Source: Pseudomonas sp. LS1212
GTDB lineage: Bacteria; Pseudomonadota; Gammaproteobacteria; Pseudomonadales; Pseudomonadaceae
Reading direction: 5' to 3'
Assembly (NCBI RefSeq): GCF_024741815.1
Contig: NZ_CP102951.1
Coordinates: 5,532,001 to 5,596,000, forward strand
Length of the DNA: 64,000 nt
How positions within the stretch are numbered: position 1 is the first letter of the stretch; every line of letters starts with the position of its first letter. The notes under the pieces are model-generated. The model made no database searches. It was not told where the DNA came from and was given only the letters and a program-made list of their open reading frames with translations. Position numbers and translations under genes: made by a program. Of the stretch, positions 34,145 to 43,773 are shown one piece after another.

Positions 34145-34867
34145 TCAGTCAGCCAGCGTGGCGTTCTGCATCTCGAAGATGTCGCGCATGCCTTTTTTCG
34201 CCAGATCCAGCATGGCATTGAGCTCTTCAGGCTGGAACGGAGCACCTTCGGCGGTACCCTGCACTTCGATGAAACCACCGGTGCTGGTCATGACCACGTT
34301 GAGGTCGGTTTCGGCGGCAGAGTCTTCCAGGTAGTCCAGGTCCAGGACCGGCTCGCCCTGGTACATGCCCACCGAAACGGCGGCGATCATTTGCTTGAGC
34401 GGGTCGCCGGCCTTCAGGCCACCACGCTTCTTGACCACTTTCAGTGCATCGACCAGCGCGACCATGGCGCCGGTAATCGAAGCGGTGCGAGTACCGCCGT
34501 CCGCCTGAATCACGTCGCAGTCAACGTACAGGGTGATGTCGCCAAGCTTGCTCATGTCCAGCGCAGCGCGCAGGGAGCGGCCGATCAGGCGCTGGATTTC
34601 GAGGGTGCGACCACCTTGCTTGCCACGGCTGGCTTCGCGCTGGTTGCGCTCGCCAGTGGCGCGCGGCAGCATGCCGTACTCGGCCGTCAGCCAGCCCTGG
34701 CCCTGCCCCTTGAGAAACCGCGGCACGCCGTTCTCGACGCTGACCGTGCAAATAACCTTGGTGTCTCCGAACTCGACCAGTACGGATCCCTCGGCATGCT
34801 TGGTGTAGTTGCGGGTGATGCGGATCGAGCGGAGCTGATCGGCAGCGCGACCACTTGGACGTTTCAT
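34145..34867 (-). CDS. rph: Ribonuclease PH
   Basis: Protein of 240 residues starting MKRPSGRAADQLRSIRITRN, with VLVEFGDTKVICTVSVE, RATGERNQREASRGKQGGRT and VIQADGGTRTASITGA. It is the phosphorolytic 3' exonuclease that trims tRNA ends. The in-frame region upstream of 34867 (23 codons) is rejected because family members start at MKRPSGR. Divergent from yicC. Confidence 0.98.
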   Translation of the reverse strand: MKRPSGRAADQLRSIRITRNYTKHAEGSVLVEFGDTKVICTVSVENGVPRFLKGQGQGWLTAEYGMLPRATGERNQREASRGKQGGRTLEIQRLIGRSLRAALDMSKLGDITLYVDCDVIQADGGTRTASITGAMVALVDALKVVKKRGGLKAGDPLKQMIAAVSVGMYQGEPVLDLDYLEDSAAETDLNVVMTSTGGFIEVQGTAEGAPFQPEELNAMLDLAKKGMRDIFEMQNATLAD

Positions 34868-35132
34868 TGGCGAGTACCTGTACTGGGACGAAAAATCTGC
34901 CAGCATTATAGAGCCCGCGAGCCGGACTGGGCACATCTAAAAAAAACCCGGTGACCGACCAGCCGTCGGATACCTCCCCACCAGCAGCCGCTTCAAGGCG
35001 CCCGTCGGTTTTTTTCAGGCCCCACCCGACTGTTTGTAACATCAGTCCATTGGGTGCATCTGCCGCACTGCGCTACAATCCTGCGCCTCAACGGCCTGTC
35101 GGCTCCCTTCACTCATCTGCGAGGTACTTCCC

Positions 35133-35996
35133 ATGGTGCACAGCATGACCGCCTTTGCCCGCGTCGAGCAGGCCGGTACCCAGGGCACCCTCAGCTGGGA
35201 GTTGCGCTCGGTCAATCATCGCTACCTCGAGCCGCACCTGCGCCTGCCCGAAGCCCTGCGCGACCTCGAAGGCGCGGTGCGCGAAGCCCTGCGCCAGGGG
35301 CTGTCACGCGGCAAGGTAGAGTGCACGCTGCGCTATACCGAGGAAACCGCCGGCAAGCCGCTGCAGGTCGATCGCGAACGTGCTGCGCAACTTGTCGCAG
35401 CCGCCGAAACCGTAGCCAGCCTGATCAAACAACCCGCGGCACTCAACCCGCTGGAAGTACTGGCCTGGCCGGGCGTGCTGGTGGCCGACGCAACCGACCC
35501 TCAAGCCCTGAACAACGAAGCACTTGTCCTGTTTGGCGAGGCGCTCAAAGAACTCAAGAACGGTCGCGACCGCGAAGGCGCCGAACTGGCTCGCCTGATC
35601 AACGAACGACTGGACAGCATGACCGGCGAAGTCGCCACCCTGCGTGTCATGGTCCCGCAGATGCTGGCGACCCAACGGCAAAAGGTCCTCGACCGCTTTG
35701 CCGATATGCAGGCCGAGCTGGACCCGCAACGCCTGGAGCAGGAAATGGTCCTGCTGGCGCAAAAGAGCGATGTCGCCGAAGAACTGGACCGGCTGAGCAC
35801 TCACATCAATGAAGTACGCCGGGTTCTCAAGGCCGGTGGCGCCGCAGGCCGACGCCTGGACTTCCTGATGCAGGAACTCAACCGCGAAGCAAACACCCTG
35901 GGCTCCAAAGCCTTCGATCCGCGTAGCACCCAGTCTGCAGTCAACCTCAAGGTGTTGATCGAGCAGATGCGTGAACAAGTGCAAAACATTGAGTAA
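35133..35996 (+). CDS. yicC: YicC/YloC family endoribonuclease
   Basis: Protein of 287 residues: N-terminal MTAFARVE with LRSVNHRYLEPHLRLPEALR, and C-terminal GRRLDFLMQELNREANTLGS and VNLKVLIEQMREQVQNIE, the DUF1732 tail. YicC homologues are endoribonucleases in E. coli. GAGGTACTTCCC precedes the ATG. Immediately followed by gmk (4 bases). Confidence 0.95.
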   Translation: MVHSMTAFARVEQAGTQGTLSWELRSVNHRYLEPHLRLPEALRDLEGAVREALRQGLSRGKVECTLRYTEETAGKPLQVDRERAAQLVAAAETVASLIKQPAALNPLEVLAWPGVLVADATDPQALNNEALVLFGEALKELKNGRDREGAELARLINERLDSMTGEVATLRVMVPQMLATQRQKVLDRFADMQAELDPQRLEQEMVLLAQKSDVAEELDRLSTHINEVRRVLKAGGAAGRRLDFLMQELNREANTLGSKAFDPRSTQSAVNLKVLIEQMREQVQNIE

Positions 35997-36000
35997 GAAC

Positions 36001-36621
36001 ATGAACCACAGCACCGGCACCCTGTTTATCGTTTCCGCCCCGTCTGGCGCGGGCAAGACCAGCCTGGTCAAGGCTTTGATCGACGCCCAGCCGAACATTC
36101 GCGTCTCTGTCTCGCACACCACGCGGGCCATGCGTCCGGGCGAAGCCGATGGGGTGAACTACCACTTCGTCGATCGTGCCGAATTCGTGCGCATGATCGA
36201 GCACGGTGATTTTCTGGAGCAGGCCGAAGTCTTCGGCAACCTGTACGGCACTTCGCAAAGCACCCTGCAACAAACGCTCGACGATGGCTACGACCTGATC
36301 CTGGAAATCGACTGGCAAGGCGCCGAGCAGGTACGCAAGCTGATGCCCGAGGCGCGTTCGATTTTCATCCTGCCGCCGACCCAGCAGGCACTGCGTCAGC
36401 GCCTGACCAACCGCGGCCAGGACAGCGACGAGATCATCGAAGGCCGGATGCGCGAAGCGGTCAGCGAGATGAGCCACTATGCCGAGTACGATTACCTGGT
36501 GATCAACGACGATTTCGCTGTTGCCCTGGAAGACCTGAAGGCGATTTTCCGCGCCAATCGGTTACAGCAAAAGCCGCAACAGCAGCGTTTCAACGACCTG
36601 CTCAGCCAGTTGCTCGCCTGA
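36001..36621 (+). CDS. gmk: Guanylate kinase
   Basis: Protein of 206 residues. P-loop SAPSGAGKTSLVKAL, GMP site SVSHTTRAMRPGE and ILEIDWQGAEQVRKLMPEA. Converts GMP to GDP. An upstream in-frame start inside yicC (35971) is possible but the ATG at 36001 gives the normal length. Operon with yicC; rpoZ and spoT follow, the conserved order. Confidence 0.97.
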   Translation: MNHSTGTLFIVSAPSGAGKTSLVKALIDAQPNIRVSVSHTTRAMRPGEADGVNYHFVDRAEFVRMIEHGDFLEQAEVFGNLYGTSQSTLQQTLDDGYDLILEIDWQGAEQVRKLMPEARSIFILPPTQQALRQRLTNRGQDSDEIIEGRMREAVSEMSHYAEYDYLVINDDFAVALEDLKAIFRANRLQQKPQQQRFNDLLSQLLA

Positions 36622-36787
36622 AAAAAACTTTCCAAGCTGCAATCAGCGCCCTGAAAGGCCGATTGCAGAGCCTTGGGGAAGTCTCCAACAAAATCAGCGC
36701 TTCCCTAAATGCTGGTGTTTTTTTAAACTATCGAGTCCGCTCGCCCATCCGGGCTGCGCGCATACTGCATTTGCTACGAGGAAGACC

Positions 36788-37051
36788 ATGGCCCGCGTAA
36801 CCGTTGAAGACTGTCTAGAACACGTGGATAACCGCTTTGAGCTGGTCATGCTCTCTACCAAGCGTGCCCGTCAGCTGGCTACCGGCGGCAAAGAGCCGAA
36901 AGTAGCATGGGAAAACGACAAGCCTACAGTTGTGGCCTTGCGTGAAATCGCCGAAGGCCTGATCGACTACGCAGCCATCGCCGAAGCTGAAATCGTTGAA
37001 GACGAACCGCTCTTCGCCGCGTTCGAGGACGAGGCCAACGAGGCCGTCTGA
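36788..37051 (+). CDS. rpoZ: RNA polymerase omega subunit
   Basis: Protein of 87 residues starting MARVTVEDCLEHVDNRFELV, with STKRARQLATGGKEP and PTVVALREIAEGLI. GAGGA six bases before the ATG. It stabilises beta prime in RNA polymerase and lies upstream of spoT, linking it to ppGpp signalling. Confidence 0.98.
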   Translation: MARVTVEDCLEHVDNRFELVMLSTKRARQLATGGKEPKVAWENDKPTVVALREIAEGLIDYAAIAEAEIVEDEPLFAAFEDEANEAV

Positions 37052-37111
37052 GTCCATGCCTGGTCGACGTAGTACGGCGCAGGGTCATATCCATCGGCGG
37101 GAGGTATTTCC

Positions 37112-39220
37112 ATGCCGAGCATAGACGCCCTCGCCGATCGCCTCTCGACCTACCTCGGCAAAGACCAGGTCAACCTGGTTCGCCGAGCGTACTTCTACGC
37201 CGAACAAGCCCACGACGGCCAACGCCGTCGCAGCGGCGAAGCCTACGTCACGCACCCGCTGGCGGTGGCCAATATCCTTGCCGACATGCACATGGATCAT
37301 CAAAGCCTGATGGCTGCCATGCTGCACGACGTCATCGAAGACACCGGCATCGCCAAGGAAGCGCTATCGGCGCAGTTTGGCGAGACCGTCGCCGAACTGG
37401 TCGACGGGGTCAGCAAGCTGACCCAGATGAACTTCGAGACCAAGGCCGAAGCACAAGCCGAAAACTTCCAGAAGATGGCCATGGCCATGGCGCGTGATAT
37501 CCGCGTGATCCTGGTCAAGCTGGCCGACCGGCTGCACAACATGCGCACCCTGGAAGTGCTCTCCGGCGAAAAACGCCGGCGCATCGCCAAGGAAACCCTG
37601 GAAATCTACGCCCCCATCGCCAACCGCCTGGGCATGCACAATGTGCGCGTGGAATTCGAAGACCTGGGTTTCAAGGCCATGTACCCGATGCGCTCGGCAC
37701 GCATTTACCAGGCGGTCAGACGTGCCCGGGGCAACCGCAAGGAAATCGTCAACAAGATCGAAGAGTCGCTCAGCCACTGTCTGGCGGTCGACGGCATCGA
37801 AGGTGAAGTCAGCGGCCGGCAGAAACACATCTACGGCATCTACAAGAAAATGCGCGGCAAGCGTCGGGCCTTCAACGAGATCATGGACGTCTATGCGTTC
37901 CGGATCATCGTCGACAAGGTCGACACCTGCTATCGGGTGCTGGGTGCCGTGCACAATCTGTACAAACCGTTGCCGGGACGCTTCAAGGACTACATCGCAA
38001 TTCCCAAGGCCAACGGCTATCAATCGCTGCATACCACCCTGTTCGGAATGCACGGGGTACCCATCGAAATCCAGATCCGCACCCGCGAAATGGAAGAGAT
38101 GGCCAACAACGGCATTGCTGCTCACTGGTTGTACAAGTCCAGCGACGACGAACAACCCAAGGGCACCCATGCCCGCGCCCGCCAGTGGGTCAAGGGTGTC
38201 CTGGAAATGCAGCAACGTGCCGGCAATTCCCTGGAATTCATCGAAAGCGTGAAGATCGACCTGTTCCCGGACGAGGTCTATGTCTTCACGCCCAAAGGCC
38301 GGATCATGGAGCTGCCCAAGGGCTCCACGGCCATCGACTTTGCCTACGCGGTACACACCGACGTCGGCAACAGCTGCATTGCCTGTCGGATCAACCGGCG
38401 CCTGGCTCCCCTGTCCGAACCTCTGCAAAGTGGCTCGACGGTCGAGATCGTCAGTGCTCCCGGCGCGAGACCGAACCCGGCATGGCTCAACTTCGTGGTC
38501 ACCGGCAAGGCGCGCACACACATCCGCCATGCGCTAAAGCTGCAGCGGCGCTCCGAATCCATCAGCCTGGGCGAACGCCTGTTGAACAAGGTGCTCAATG
38601 GCTTCGACAGTGCCCTGGACAAGATTCCACCCGAGCGCGTGAACGCCATGCTCGCCGAGTACCGCCTGGAGTTGATCGAAGACCTGCTCGAAGATATCGG
38701 CCTGGGCAACCGCATGGCCTATGTGGTCGCCCGGCGCCTGCTTGCCAGCGACGGCGAACATCTACCCAGCCCGGAAGGCCCGCTGGCCATCCGTGGTACC
38801 GAAGGCCTGGTGCTCAGCTATGCCAAATGCTGTACGCCGATCCCGGGCGACCCGATCGTCGGGCACCTTTCGGCCGGCAAGGGCATGGTCGTGCATCTGG
38901 AAAACTGCCGGAACATCAGTGAAATTCGCCACAATCATGAAAAGTGCATCCAGCTGTCCTGGGCCAAGGATGTCACCGGCGAATTCAATGTCGAATTGCG
39001 CGTCGAGCTGGAGCACCAGCGCGGCCTGATTGCCTTGTTGGCCAGCAGCGTCAACGCCGCAGACGGCAATATCGAAAAAATCAGCATGGACGAGCGCGAT
39101 GGTCGCATCAGCGTGGTCCAACTGGTGGTCAGCGTGCACGACCGCGTGCACCTGGCCCGCGTGATCAAAAAGTTACGCGCCCTGACCGGGGTAATCCGCA
39201 TCACTCGCATGCGTGCGTAG
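37112..39220 (+). CDS. spoT: Bifunctional (p)ppGpp synthetase/hydrolase SpoT
   Basis: Protein of 702 residues. The hydrolase HD domain shows H48, H72-D73 in MLHDVIEDTG; the synthetase-like domain has FKDYIAIPKANGYQSLHTTL and EIQIRTREMEEMANNGIAAH; the TGS domain is VYVFTPKGRIMELPKGSTAI; the C-terminal ACT domain is LRVELEHQRGLIALLASSV. GGGAGG precedes the ATG. It controls alarmone levels during fatty-acid, carbon and phosphate stress. Whether synthetase activity is strong cannot be judged by eye. Confidence 0.97.
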   Translation: MPSIDALADRLSTYLGKDQVNLVRRAYFYAEQAHDGQRRRSGEAYVTHPLAVANILADMHMDHQSLMAAMLHDVIEDTGIAKEALSAQFGETVAELVDGVSKLTQMNFETKAEAQAENFQKMAMAMARDIRVILVKLADRLHNMRTLEVLSGEKRRRIAKETLEIYAPIANRLGMHNVRVEFEDLGFKAMYPMRSARIYQAVRRARGNRKEIVNKIEESLSHCLAVDGIEGEVSGRQKHIYGIYKKMRGKRRAFNEIMDVYAFRIIVDKVDTCYRVLGAVHNLYKPLPGRFKDYIAIPKANGYQSLHTTLFGMHGVPIEIQIRTREMEEMANNGIAAHWLYKSSDDEQPKGTHARARQWVKGVLEMQQRAGNSLEFIESVKIDLFPDEVYVFTPKGRIMELPKGSTAIDFAYAVHTDVGNSCIACRINRRLAPLSEPLQSGSTVEIVSAPGARPNPAWLNFVVTGKARTHIRHALKLQRRSESISLGERLLNKVLNGFDSALDKIPPERVNAMLAEYRLELIEDLLEDIGLGNRMAYVVARRLLASDGEHLPSPEGPLAIRGTEGLVLSYAKCCTPIPGDPIVGHLSAGKGMVVHLENCRNISEIRHNHEKCIQLSWAKDVTGEFNVELRVELEHQRGLIALLASSVNAADGNIEKISMDERDGRISVVQLVVSVHDRVHLARVIKKLRALTGVIRITRMRA

Positions 39221-39244
39221 TCAGCCACTTCCAAGGAGTCATCC

Positions 39245-39625
39245 ATGACCAAGACCGTCATCACCAGCGACAAGGCCCCTGCTGCCATCGGCACCTATTC
39301 CCAGGCGATCAAGGCTGGCAATACCGTCTACATGTCCGGTCAAATCCCCCTGGACCCGAAAACCATGGAATTGGTCGAAGGCTTCGAAGCCCAGACCGTC
39401 CAGGTCTTCGAAAACCTGAAAGCCGTTGCTGAAGCAGCCGGCGGCTCCTTCAAGGACATCGTCAAGCTGAACATCTTCCTGACCGACCTGAGCCACTTCG
39501 CCAAGGTCAACGAAGTCATGGGCCGTTATTTCGAACAGCCATACCCTGCCCGCGCTGCCATTGGCGTGGCTGCCCTGCCACGCGGTTCGCAGGTCGAAAT
39601 GGACGCGATCCTGGTCCTCGAGTAA
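39245..39625 (+). CDS. ridA: RidA reactive intermediate deaminase
   Basis: Protein of 126 residues with AIGTYSQAIKAGNTVYMSGQ, and the C-terminal YPARAAIGVAALPRGSQVEM carrying the conserved Arg that binds the substrate carboxylate. Hydrolyses enamines/imines from threonine dehydratase. AAGGAG before the ATG. Directly downstream of spoT, a common gammaproteobacterial order. Confidence 0.96.
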   Translation: MTKTVITSDKAPAAIGTYSQAIKAGNTVYMSGQIPLDPKTMELVEGFEAQTVQVFENLKAVAEAAGGSFKDIVKLNIFLTDLSHFAKVNEVMGRYFEQPYPARAAIGVAALPRGSQVEMDAILVLE

Positions 39626-39687
39626 CGCCCCTGCGGCGAAGCCACTCGCGCTTCGCCGCCTCTGAACCTCCCGGAAGGACCCCCGCT

Positions 39688-40422
39688 ATGCGCTACGCGC
39701 TTGCCCTATCGCTGCTGGCCGCACTCTTGAGCGGCTGCGCCAGCCACGCCAACCGAGACGTCAATGGTGTCTGGATCAACCAGAATGCTATCGATGCGGC
39801 CGCCAAAGGCGTCAATCTACGCCAGGCTCTGCTCGCCAATGGCCCCAATTTCGAATGGCGAGTCAATGTCCCGGCCGCGCAGGCCACCTTCAGCAACGGC
39901 TTCGAGCTGGGCGACGGCACATTGAAAGCCGACGGCGATCAGTGGAAAGTGGACTTCTATGGCAACTATGAAGAATCCCTGACCCTGGACGACGATGAAC
40001 TGATTCAAGCCGCCACTGAATCCGGGCAGGAGCAAAGCTTCCAGCGCCCGAAAAACCCCGCGCCCGCTGGAGCACCACCTGGCGCCAGCTTCGAACAAGC
40101 CCTGTATGCCGCCTACCTGGGGGGTGACTGGAAAATCGCCGAAGGGCCGGGCGAAGGTGCCGTCGTGCGCTTCCAATCCGATGGTCGCATCGAAGGCCTG
40201 CCAAACACGGACCGCTATGCCCTGTGCCTGGCAGGTGATTGCGCCGCCATGAGCGGAGAGTTCGACAGCCTCTGGCTGGAACAGAACAAACAAGGCAACC
40301 CCTGGATTTTCGTGCGCCAGGGCGACCAGCTGGAAATTCTCCAGGCCGTCAATCAGGCCAAAGCCGATGAAATGCCTGACCTCCATCCCGGCACCCGCCG
40401 CTGGCTGCTGGAAAAGGAATAA
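39688..40422 (+). CDS. Hypothetical lipoprotein
   Basis: Protein of 244 residues with a lipoprotein signal MRYALALSLLAALLSGCASH; the lipobox LSGC puts the modified Cys at about 17. Residue +2 is Ala, predicting outer-membrane sorting. The mature part is acidic with two similar halves (each around a DGxL/RIEG strand and a short acidic turn) and a Pro-rich linker near KNPAPAGAPPGA. No function recognised; conserved position after ridA in Pseudomonas. Confidence 0.85.
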   Translation: MRYALALSLLAALLSGCASHANRDVNGVWINQNAIDAAAKGVNLRQALLANGPNFEWRVNVPAAQATFSNGFELGDGTLKADGDQWKVDFYGNYEESLTLDDDELIQAATESGQEQSFQRPKNPAPAGAPPGASFEQALYAAYLGGDWKIAEGPGEGAVVRFQSDGRIEGLPNTDRYALCLAGDCAAMSGEFDSLWLEQNKQGNPWIFVRQGDQLEILQAVNQAKADEMPDLHPGTRRWLLEKE

Positions 40423-40449
40423 AGTCGCAATTGCGACCGTTTGCAAACC

Positions 40450-40497
40450 TGTGGGAGCGGCCCTGGCCGCGACGGGCCGTCAACCGCTCCCGCAGCG
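40450..40497. repeat. REP-type repeat (GTGGGAGCGG family)
   Basis: GTGGGAGCGGCC at the left and GGTTGACGG.. read backward from CCGCTCCCGC at the right make an imperfect palindrome with GGCCGCGACGGGCC in the middle. Located between convergent stop codons. Confidence 0.7.
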
Positions 40498-40498
40498 C

Positions 40499-41353
40499 CT
40501 ACTTCCCCTCGAGAATCGCTGCATAACCTTCCCTGAACGTCGGATAGGCCGGAACCCAACCCAGCGCCCGGGCACGTGCATTGCTGCAGCGCTTGCTGCC
40601 GGTACGGCGCACGCTGACCTCAGACGACCATTGGGTGACGCCCATGCGTTCGCGCAGCCAGTCAACCACGTCGGCCAGGGCCGCCGGGTCGTCATCCACG
40701 CCTATGTAACAGTCTTCCATGGCTTCGCCGCGTGCATCGGCTTGCAGCAGATATGCCAGCAGGCCAGCGGCATCCTCGACATGGATGCGATTGCCATACA
40801 GCGGCGGCTCGACTGCCACCCGATAACCTTGCCGGACGTTGTTCATGAACGACTCACGGCCCGGCCCATAAATACCCGTCAACCGCACCACGCTGGCCGC
40901 ATGCCCGCAGCCCTTGGCAAGGCGCTCGGCCTCGAGCATTAGCCGTCCGGAAAAGCCGCTTGGCAGCGTGGCCGAGGTTTCGTCGATCCATTCCCCCTGC
41001 TGCTGGCCATAAACACTGCTGCTGGAAACGAACAGAACCCGTCGTGGCCGCTGAGCATGCTGCTTGAGCCAAGCAAACACATGGGCCAGGCCATCGATGT
41101 AAGCGGCCCGGTAACCTTCCTCGTCGTGGCTGCTGGCTGCAGCGCAATACACCAGATAGTCGATCTGGCCGCTTGGCCAGGCTGCCGGGCACTGCTCGGC
41201 GAACAGGTCCCCCGCCACTCCGATCACCCCTTGCGGCAGTCGGGCAGTCGTCCTGCGCAGGCCATGTACCGACCAGTTTTCTTCCAGCAATTGCCTGGCC
41301 AGGCGGCTGCCGACGTCACCACAGCCAGCAATCAGAACGGTAGGGGCAGGCAT
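40499..41353 (-). CDS. NAD(P)-dependent epimerase/dehydratase-like protein (YeeZ-like)
   Basis: Protein of 284 residues, extended short-chain dehydrogenase fold. Rossmann motif LIAGCGDVGSRLARQLLEE, active-site region VLFVSSSSVYGQQQGEW (YxxxK degenerate: the Tyr is in SVYG), RLTGIYGPGRES, NRIHVEDAAGLLAYLL. GAGGAG precedes the ATG at 41353. Substrate unknown. Divergent from the exbB operon. Confidence 0.88.
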   Translation of the reverse strand: MPAPTVLIAGCGDVGSRLARQLLEENWSVHGLRRTTARLPQGVIGVAGDLFAEQCPAAWPSGQIDYLVYCAAASSHDEEGYRAAYIDGLAHVFAWLKQHAQRPRRVLFVSSSSVYGQQQGEWIDETSATLPSGFSGRLMLEAERLAKGCGHAASVVRLTGIYGPGRESFMNNVRQGYRVAVEPPLYGNRIHVEDAAGLLAYLLQADARGEAMEDCYIGVDDDPAALADVVDWLRERMGVTQWSSEVSVRRTGSKRCSNARARALGWVPAYPTFREGYAAILEGK

Positions 41354-41545
41354 CTTGCGACTCCTCTGACAAAGGCTCAGCCTATCTGGAGAGTTCGATA
41401 GGCGGCTAGCTAAAATTAAAAATAAGTAACTGTATTACTTCTGCTAACAAGAATTAATTGCAATAATGCCCTCCCATTTGTTCTCGGCCCCGCCTCGAGG
41501 CCTCGAAGGACAACCACCTCATTCTTCTTCTCAGGTCCGGCCAGC

Positions 41546-42517
41546 ATGACACGCAATCAACCCTCCGCTTCGCCAACCAAGCTATCTCGCCAGCCTCGCG
41601 CATGGCGCGGTATCGCTGCCCTGTTGCTTGGCCTGATGCTGACCCCGGCCGTGTCTGCGGATGAACCTGTCGCCCCCGCCACCACGCCTGCAGTCGTTGC
41701 TCCTGCCGCTGATACTGCACCGGCACCGGCACCGGCAGTAGAAAATGCGTCCGGCACCGAGAATGCCGCAAGCGACGCCACTGAGGCGCTGGTCGAGGAC
41801 AACAGCCTGGGCATGGCCCACGACCTGTCCCCATGGGGCATGTACCAGAATGCCGACGTCGTGGTGAAGGCCGTCATGATCGGCCTTGCAATCGCCTCGA
41901 TCATTACCTGGACCATCTGGATCGCCAAGGGCCTGGAGTTGATGGGCGCCAAGCGTCGTCTGCGTGTTGAAATCGCTCACCTGAAAAAAGCCGCCAGCTT
42001 GAAAGACGCCAGCGACACTGCGCAAAAAGCCGGCACCCTGGCCCACCTGCTGGTCCATGATGCCCTGGAAGAAATGCACCTGTCGGCCAGCGCTCGCGAA
42101 AAAGAAGGTATCAAGGAACGCGTCAGCTTCCGCCTGGAGCGCCTGGTGGCCGCCTGCGGCCGCAACATGAGCAGCGGCACCGGCGTACTGGCCACCATCG
42201 GCTCGACAGCACCCTTCGTCGGCCTGTTCGGCACCGTATGGGGCATCATGAACAGCTTCATCGGCATCGCCAAGACCCAGACCACCAACCTCGCCGTGGT
42301 TGCCCCCGGTATCGCCGAAGCGCTGCTGGCAACCGCCCTGGGCCTGGTTGCGGCGATCCCTGCGGTCGTCATCTACAACGTCTTCGCACGCTCCATCGCC
42401 GGCTACAAGGCACAGGTATCGGATGCATCCGCGCACGTTCTGCTGCTGGTCAGCCGCGACCTCGACCACCAGCCGGGTGAGCGTAATGCCCAGCCGCACA
42501 TGGTGAAAGTGGGGTAA
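41546..42517 (+). CDS. exbB: Biopolymer transport protein ExbB
   Basis: Protein of 323 residues. It has an N-terminal signal and an Ala/Pro-rich periplasmic segment (about 40-85) found in the Pseudomonas long ExbB, then three membrane helices: VKAVMIGLAIASIITWTIWI, GVLATIGSTAPFVGLFGTVW and GIAEALLATALGLVAAIPAV. ExbB forms the pentameric proton channel with ExbD that energises TonB. First gene of exbB-exbD-tonB. Iron-controlled expression is expected, but I could not align a good Fur box upstream. Confidence 0.96.
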   Translation: MTRNQPSASPTKLSRQPRAWRGIAALLLGLMLTPAVSADEPVAPATTPAVVAPAADTAPAPAPAVENASGTENAASDATEALVEDNSLGMAHDLSPWGMYQNADVVVKAVMIGLAIASIITWTIWIAKGLELMGAKRRLRVEIAHLKKAASLKDASDTAQKAGTLAHLLVHDALEEMHLSASAREKEGIKERVSFRLERLVAACGRNMSSGTGVLATIGSTAPFVGLFGTVWGIMNSFIGIAKTQTTNLAVVAPGIAEALLATALGLVAAIPAVVIYNVFARSIAGYKAQVSDASAHVLLLVSRDLDHQPGERNAQPHMVKVG

Positions 42518-42520
42518 ACC

Positions 42521-42946
42521 ATGGGCCTGCATCTGAACGAAGGCGGCGACGATCTCGCCGAGAACCACGAAATCAACGTGACGCCGTTTATCGACGTGAT
42601 GCTGGTACTGCTGATCATCTTCATGGTGGCAGCGCCGCTGGCAACCGTCGATATCAAGGTGGACTTGCCCGCCTCGACCGCAAAACCTGCGCCAAGGCCG
42701 GAAAAGCCGATCTTCCTGAGCGTCAAGGCGGACCAGAATCTGTTCATCGGCGAAGAGAAGGTCGAACGTGCTCAACTGGGTCCAGCGCTTGATGCCAAGA
42801 CCAAGGGCGACAAGGACACCACGATCTTCTTCCAGGCCGACAAAGGCGTGGACTACGGCGATCTGATGGACGTCATGAATGCCTTGCGCACGGCCGGCTA
42901 CCTCAAGGTCGGCCTGGTTGGTCTAGAGACGGCAGCGAAGAAATGA
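42521..42946 (+). CDS. exbD: Biopolymer transport protein ExbD
   Basis: Protein of 141 residues. Short cytoplasmic N-terminus (ENHEINVTPFIDVMLVLLII) with the conserved Asp in the single membrane helix that carries protons, then a periplasmic domain. Three bases separate it from exbB, and its stop overlaps the tonB start (ATGA). Confidence 0.97.
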   Translation: MGLHLNEGGDDLAENHEINVTPFIDVMLVLLIIFMVAAPLATVDIKVDLPASTAKPAPRPEKPIFLSVKADQNLFIGEEKVERAQLGPALDAKTKGDKDTTIFFQADKGVDYGDLMDVMNALRTAGYLKVGLVGLETAAKK

Positions 42947-43680
42947 TCACGACGCGCCAAAAGCTGACGCGTTATAGCGGTAGTCTGGCGGTCGTGCTGG
43001 GCGTCCATGCCATCGCCATGATCGTGGCGCTGAAATGGTCTGTCCCACCGGTGCTCGAATTGCCACCGGCGGCGATGATGGTCGAAATGGCGCCGATGCC
43101 GGAGCCCGCACCGCCACCTCCGCCCAAGGTGGTGACGCCGCCCCAGCCGCCAACGCCGATCGAGGAGCCGCCGCTGCCGAAACTGGCCGAAGCCCCCAAG
43201 CCGAAGATCGCCATACCCAAGCCGGCCAAGCCAAAAGCCAAGCCGCAGCCACCGGCCCCGGTGAAGAAACCGGAGCCGCCACAGGAAAAACCGGCTGAAG
43301 AGGAAACGGTCGATACGCCACCGAGCACTGCGCCTGTGCAGAAATCGGCAGCACCGGCACCCAGCATCGCGTCGCAAAGCAATGCCAGGCCGACCTGGCA
43401 GAGCGATCTGCTACGCCACTTGAGCAAGTACAAGAAGTACCCGGAGGACGCCCGCCGTCGCGGCATGCAAGGGGTCAGCCGCTTGCGCTTCGTGGTGGAT
43501 GCCGAAGGCAAGGTACTGTCGTACTCGCTGGCCGGTGGTTCGGGTAGCGCATCGCTGGACCGGGCGACCCTGGAAATGATCCGCAAGGCGCAGCCGCTGC
43601 CCCCGCCACCCAAGGAACTGCTCAACAACGGCAGCCTGGAAGTGGTCGCACCTTTCGTTTATTCGCTGGATAAACGCTGA
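42943..43680 (+). CDS. tonB: TonB energy transducer
   Basis: Protein of 245 residues. One N-terminal membrane anchor (about 13-33, VVLGVHAIAMIVALKWSVPP), a long Pro/Lys-rich periplasmic spacer (about 40-130), and the C-terminal TonB domain with KYPEDARRRGMQGVSRLRFV. It couples the ExbBD proton motive force to outer-membrane siderophore receptors. Downstream is an imperfect hairpin CCTTGG..CCAAGG at 43683-43709 without a T-run. Confidence 0.96.
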   Translation: MITTRQKLTRYSGSLAVVLGVHAIAMIVALKWSVPPVLELPPAAMMVEMAPMPEPAPPPPPKVVTPPQPPTPIEEPPLPKLAEAPKPKIAIPKPAKPKAKPQPPAPVKKPEPPQEKPAEEETVDTPPSTAPVQKSAAPAPSIASQSNARPTWQSDLLRHLSKYKKYPEDARRRGMQGVSRLRFVVDAEGKVLSYSLAGGSGSASLDRATLEMIRKAQPLPPPPKELLNNGSLEVVAPFVYSLDKR

Positions 43681-43773
43681 TCCCTTGGTTCTGACATACG
43701 GAGCCAAGGCTGATAACGTGCGTCTATCGATTGCAGCCGCTATGCTGGGGCGGCAAATTCATGGACGCCCGTT

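Noticed and set aside
36639..36670. Inverted repeat between gmk and rpoZ
   Set aside because: TGCAATC..GATTGCA pairs over a long loop without T-run; may be chance or part of the rpoZ leader.
41400..41545. Possible Fur box upstream of exbB
   Set aside because: The region is AT-rich (GAATTAATTGCAATAAT), but no 19-base window aligns well with the GATAATGATAATCATTATC consensus, so it is not annotated.
43683..43709. Hairpin after tonB
   Set aside because: The stem CCTTGG..CCAAGG is good but no T-run follows, so not called a terminator.
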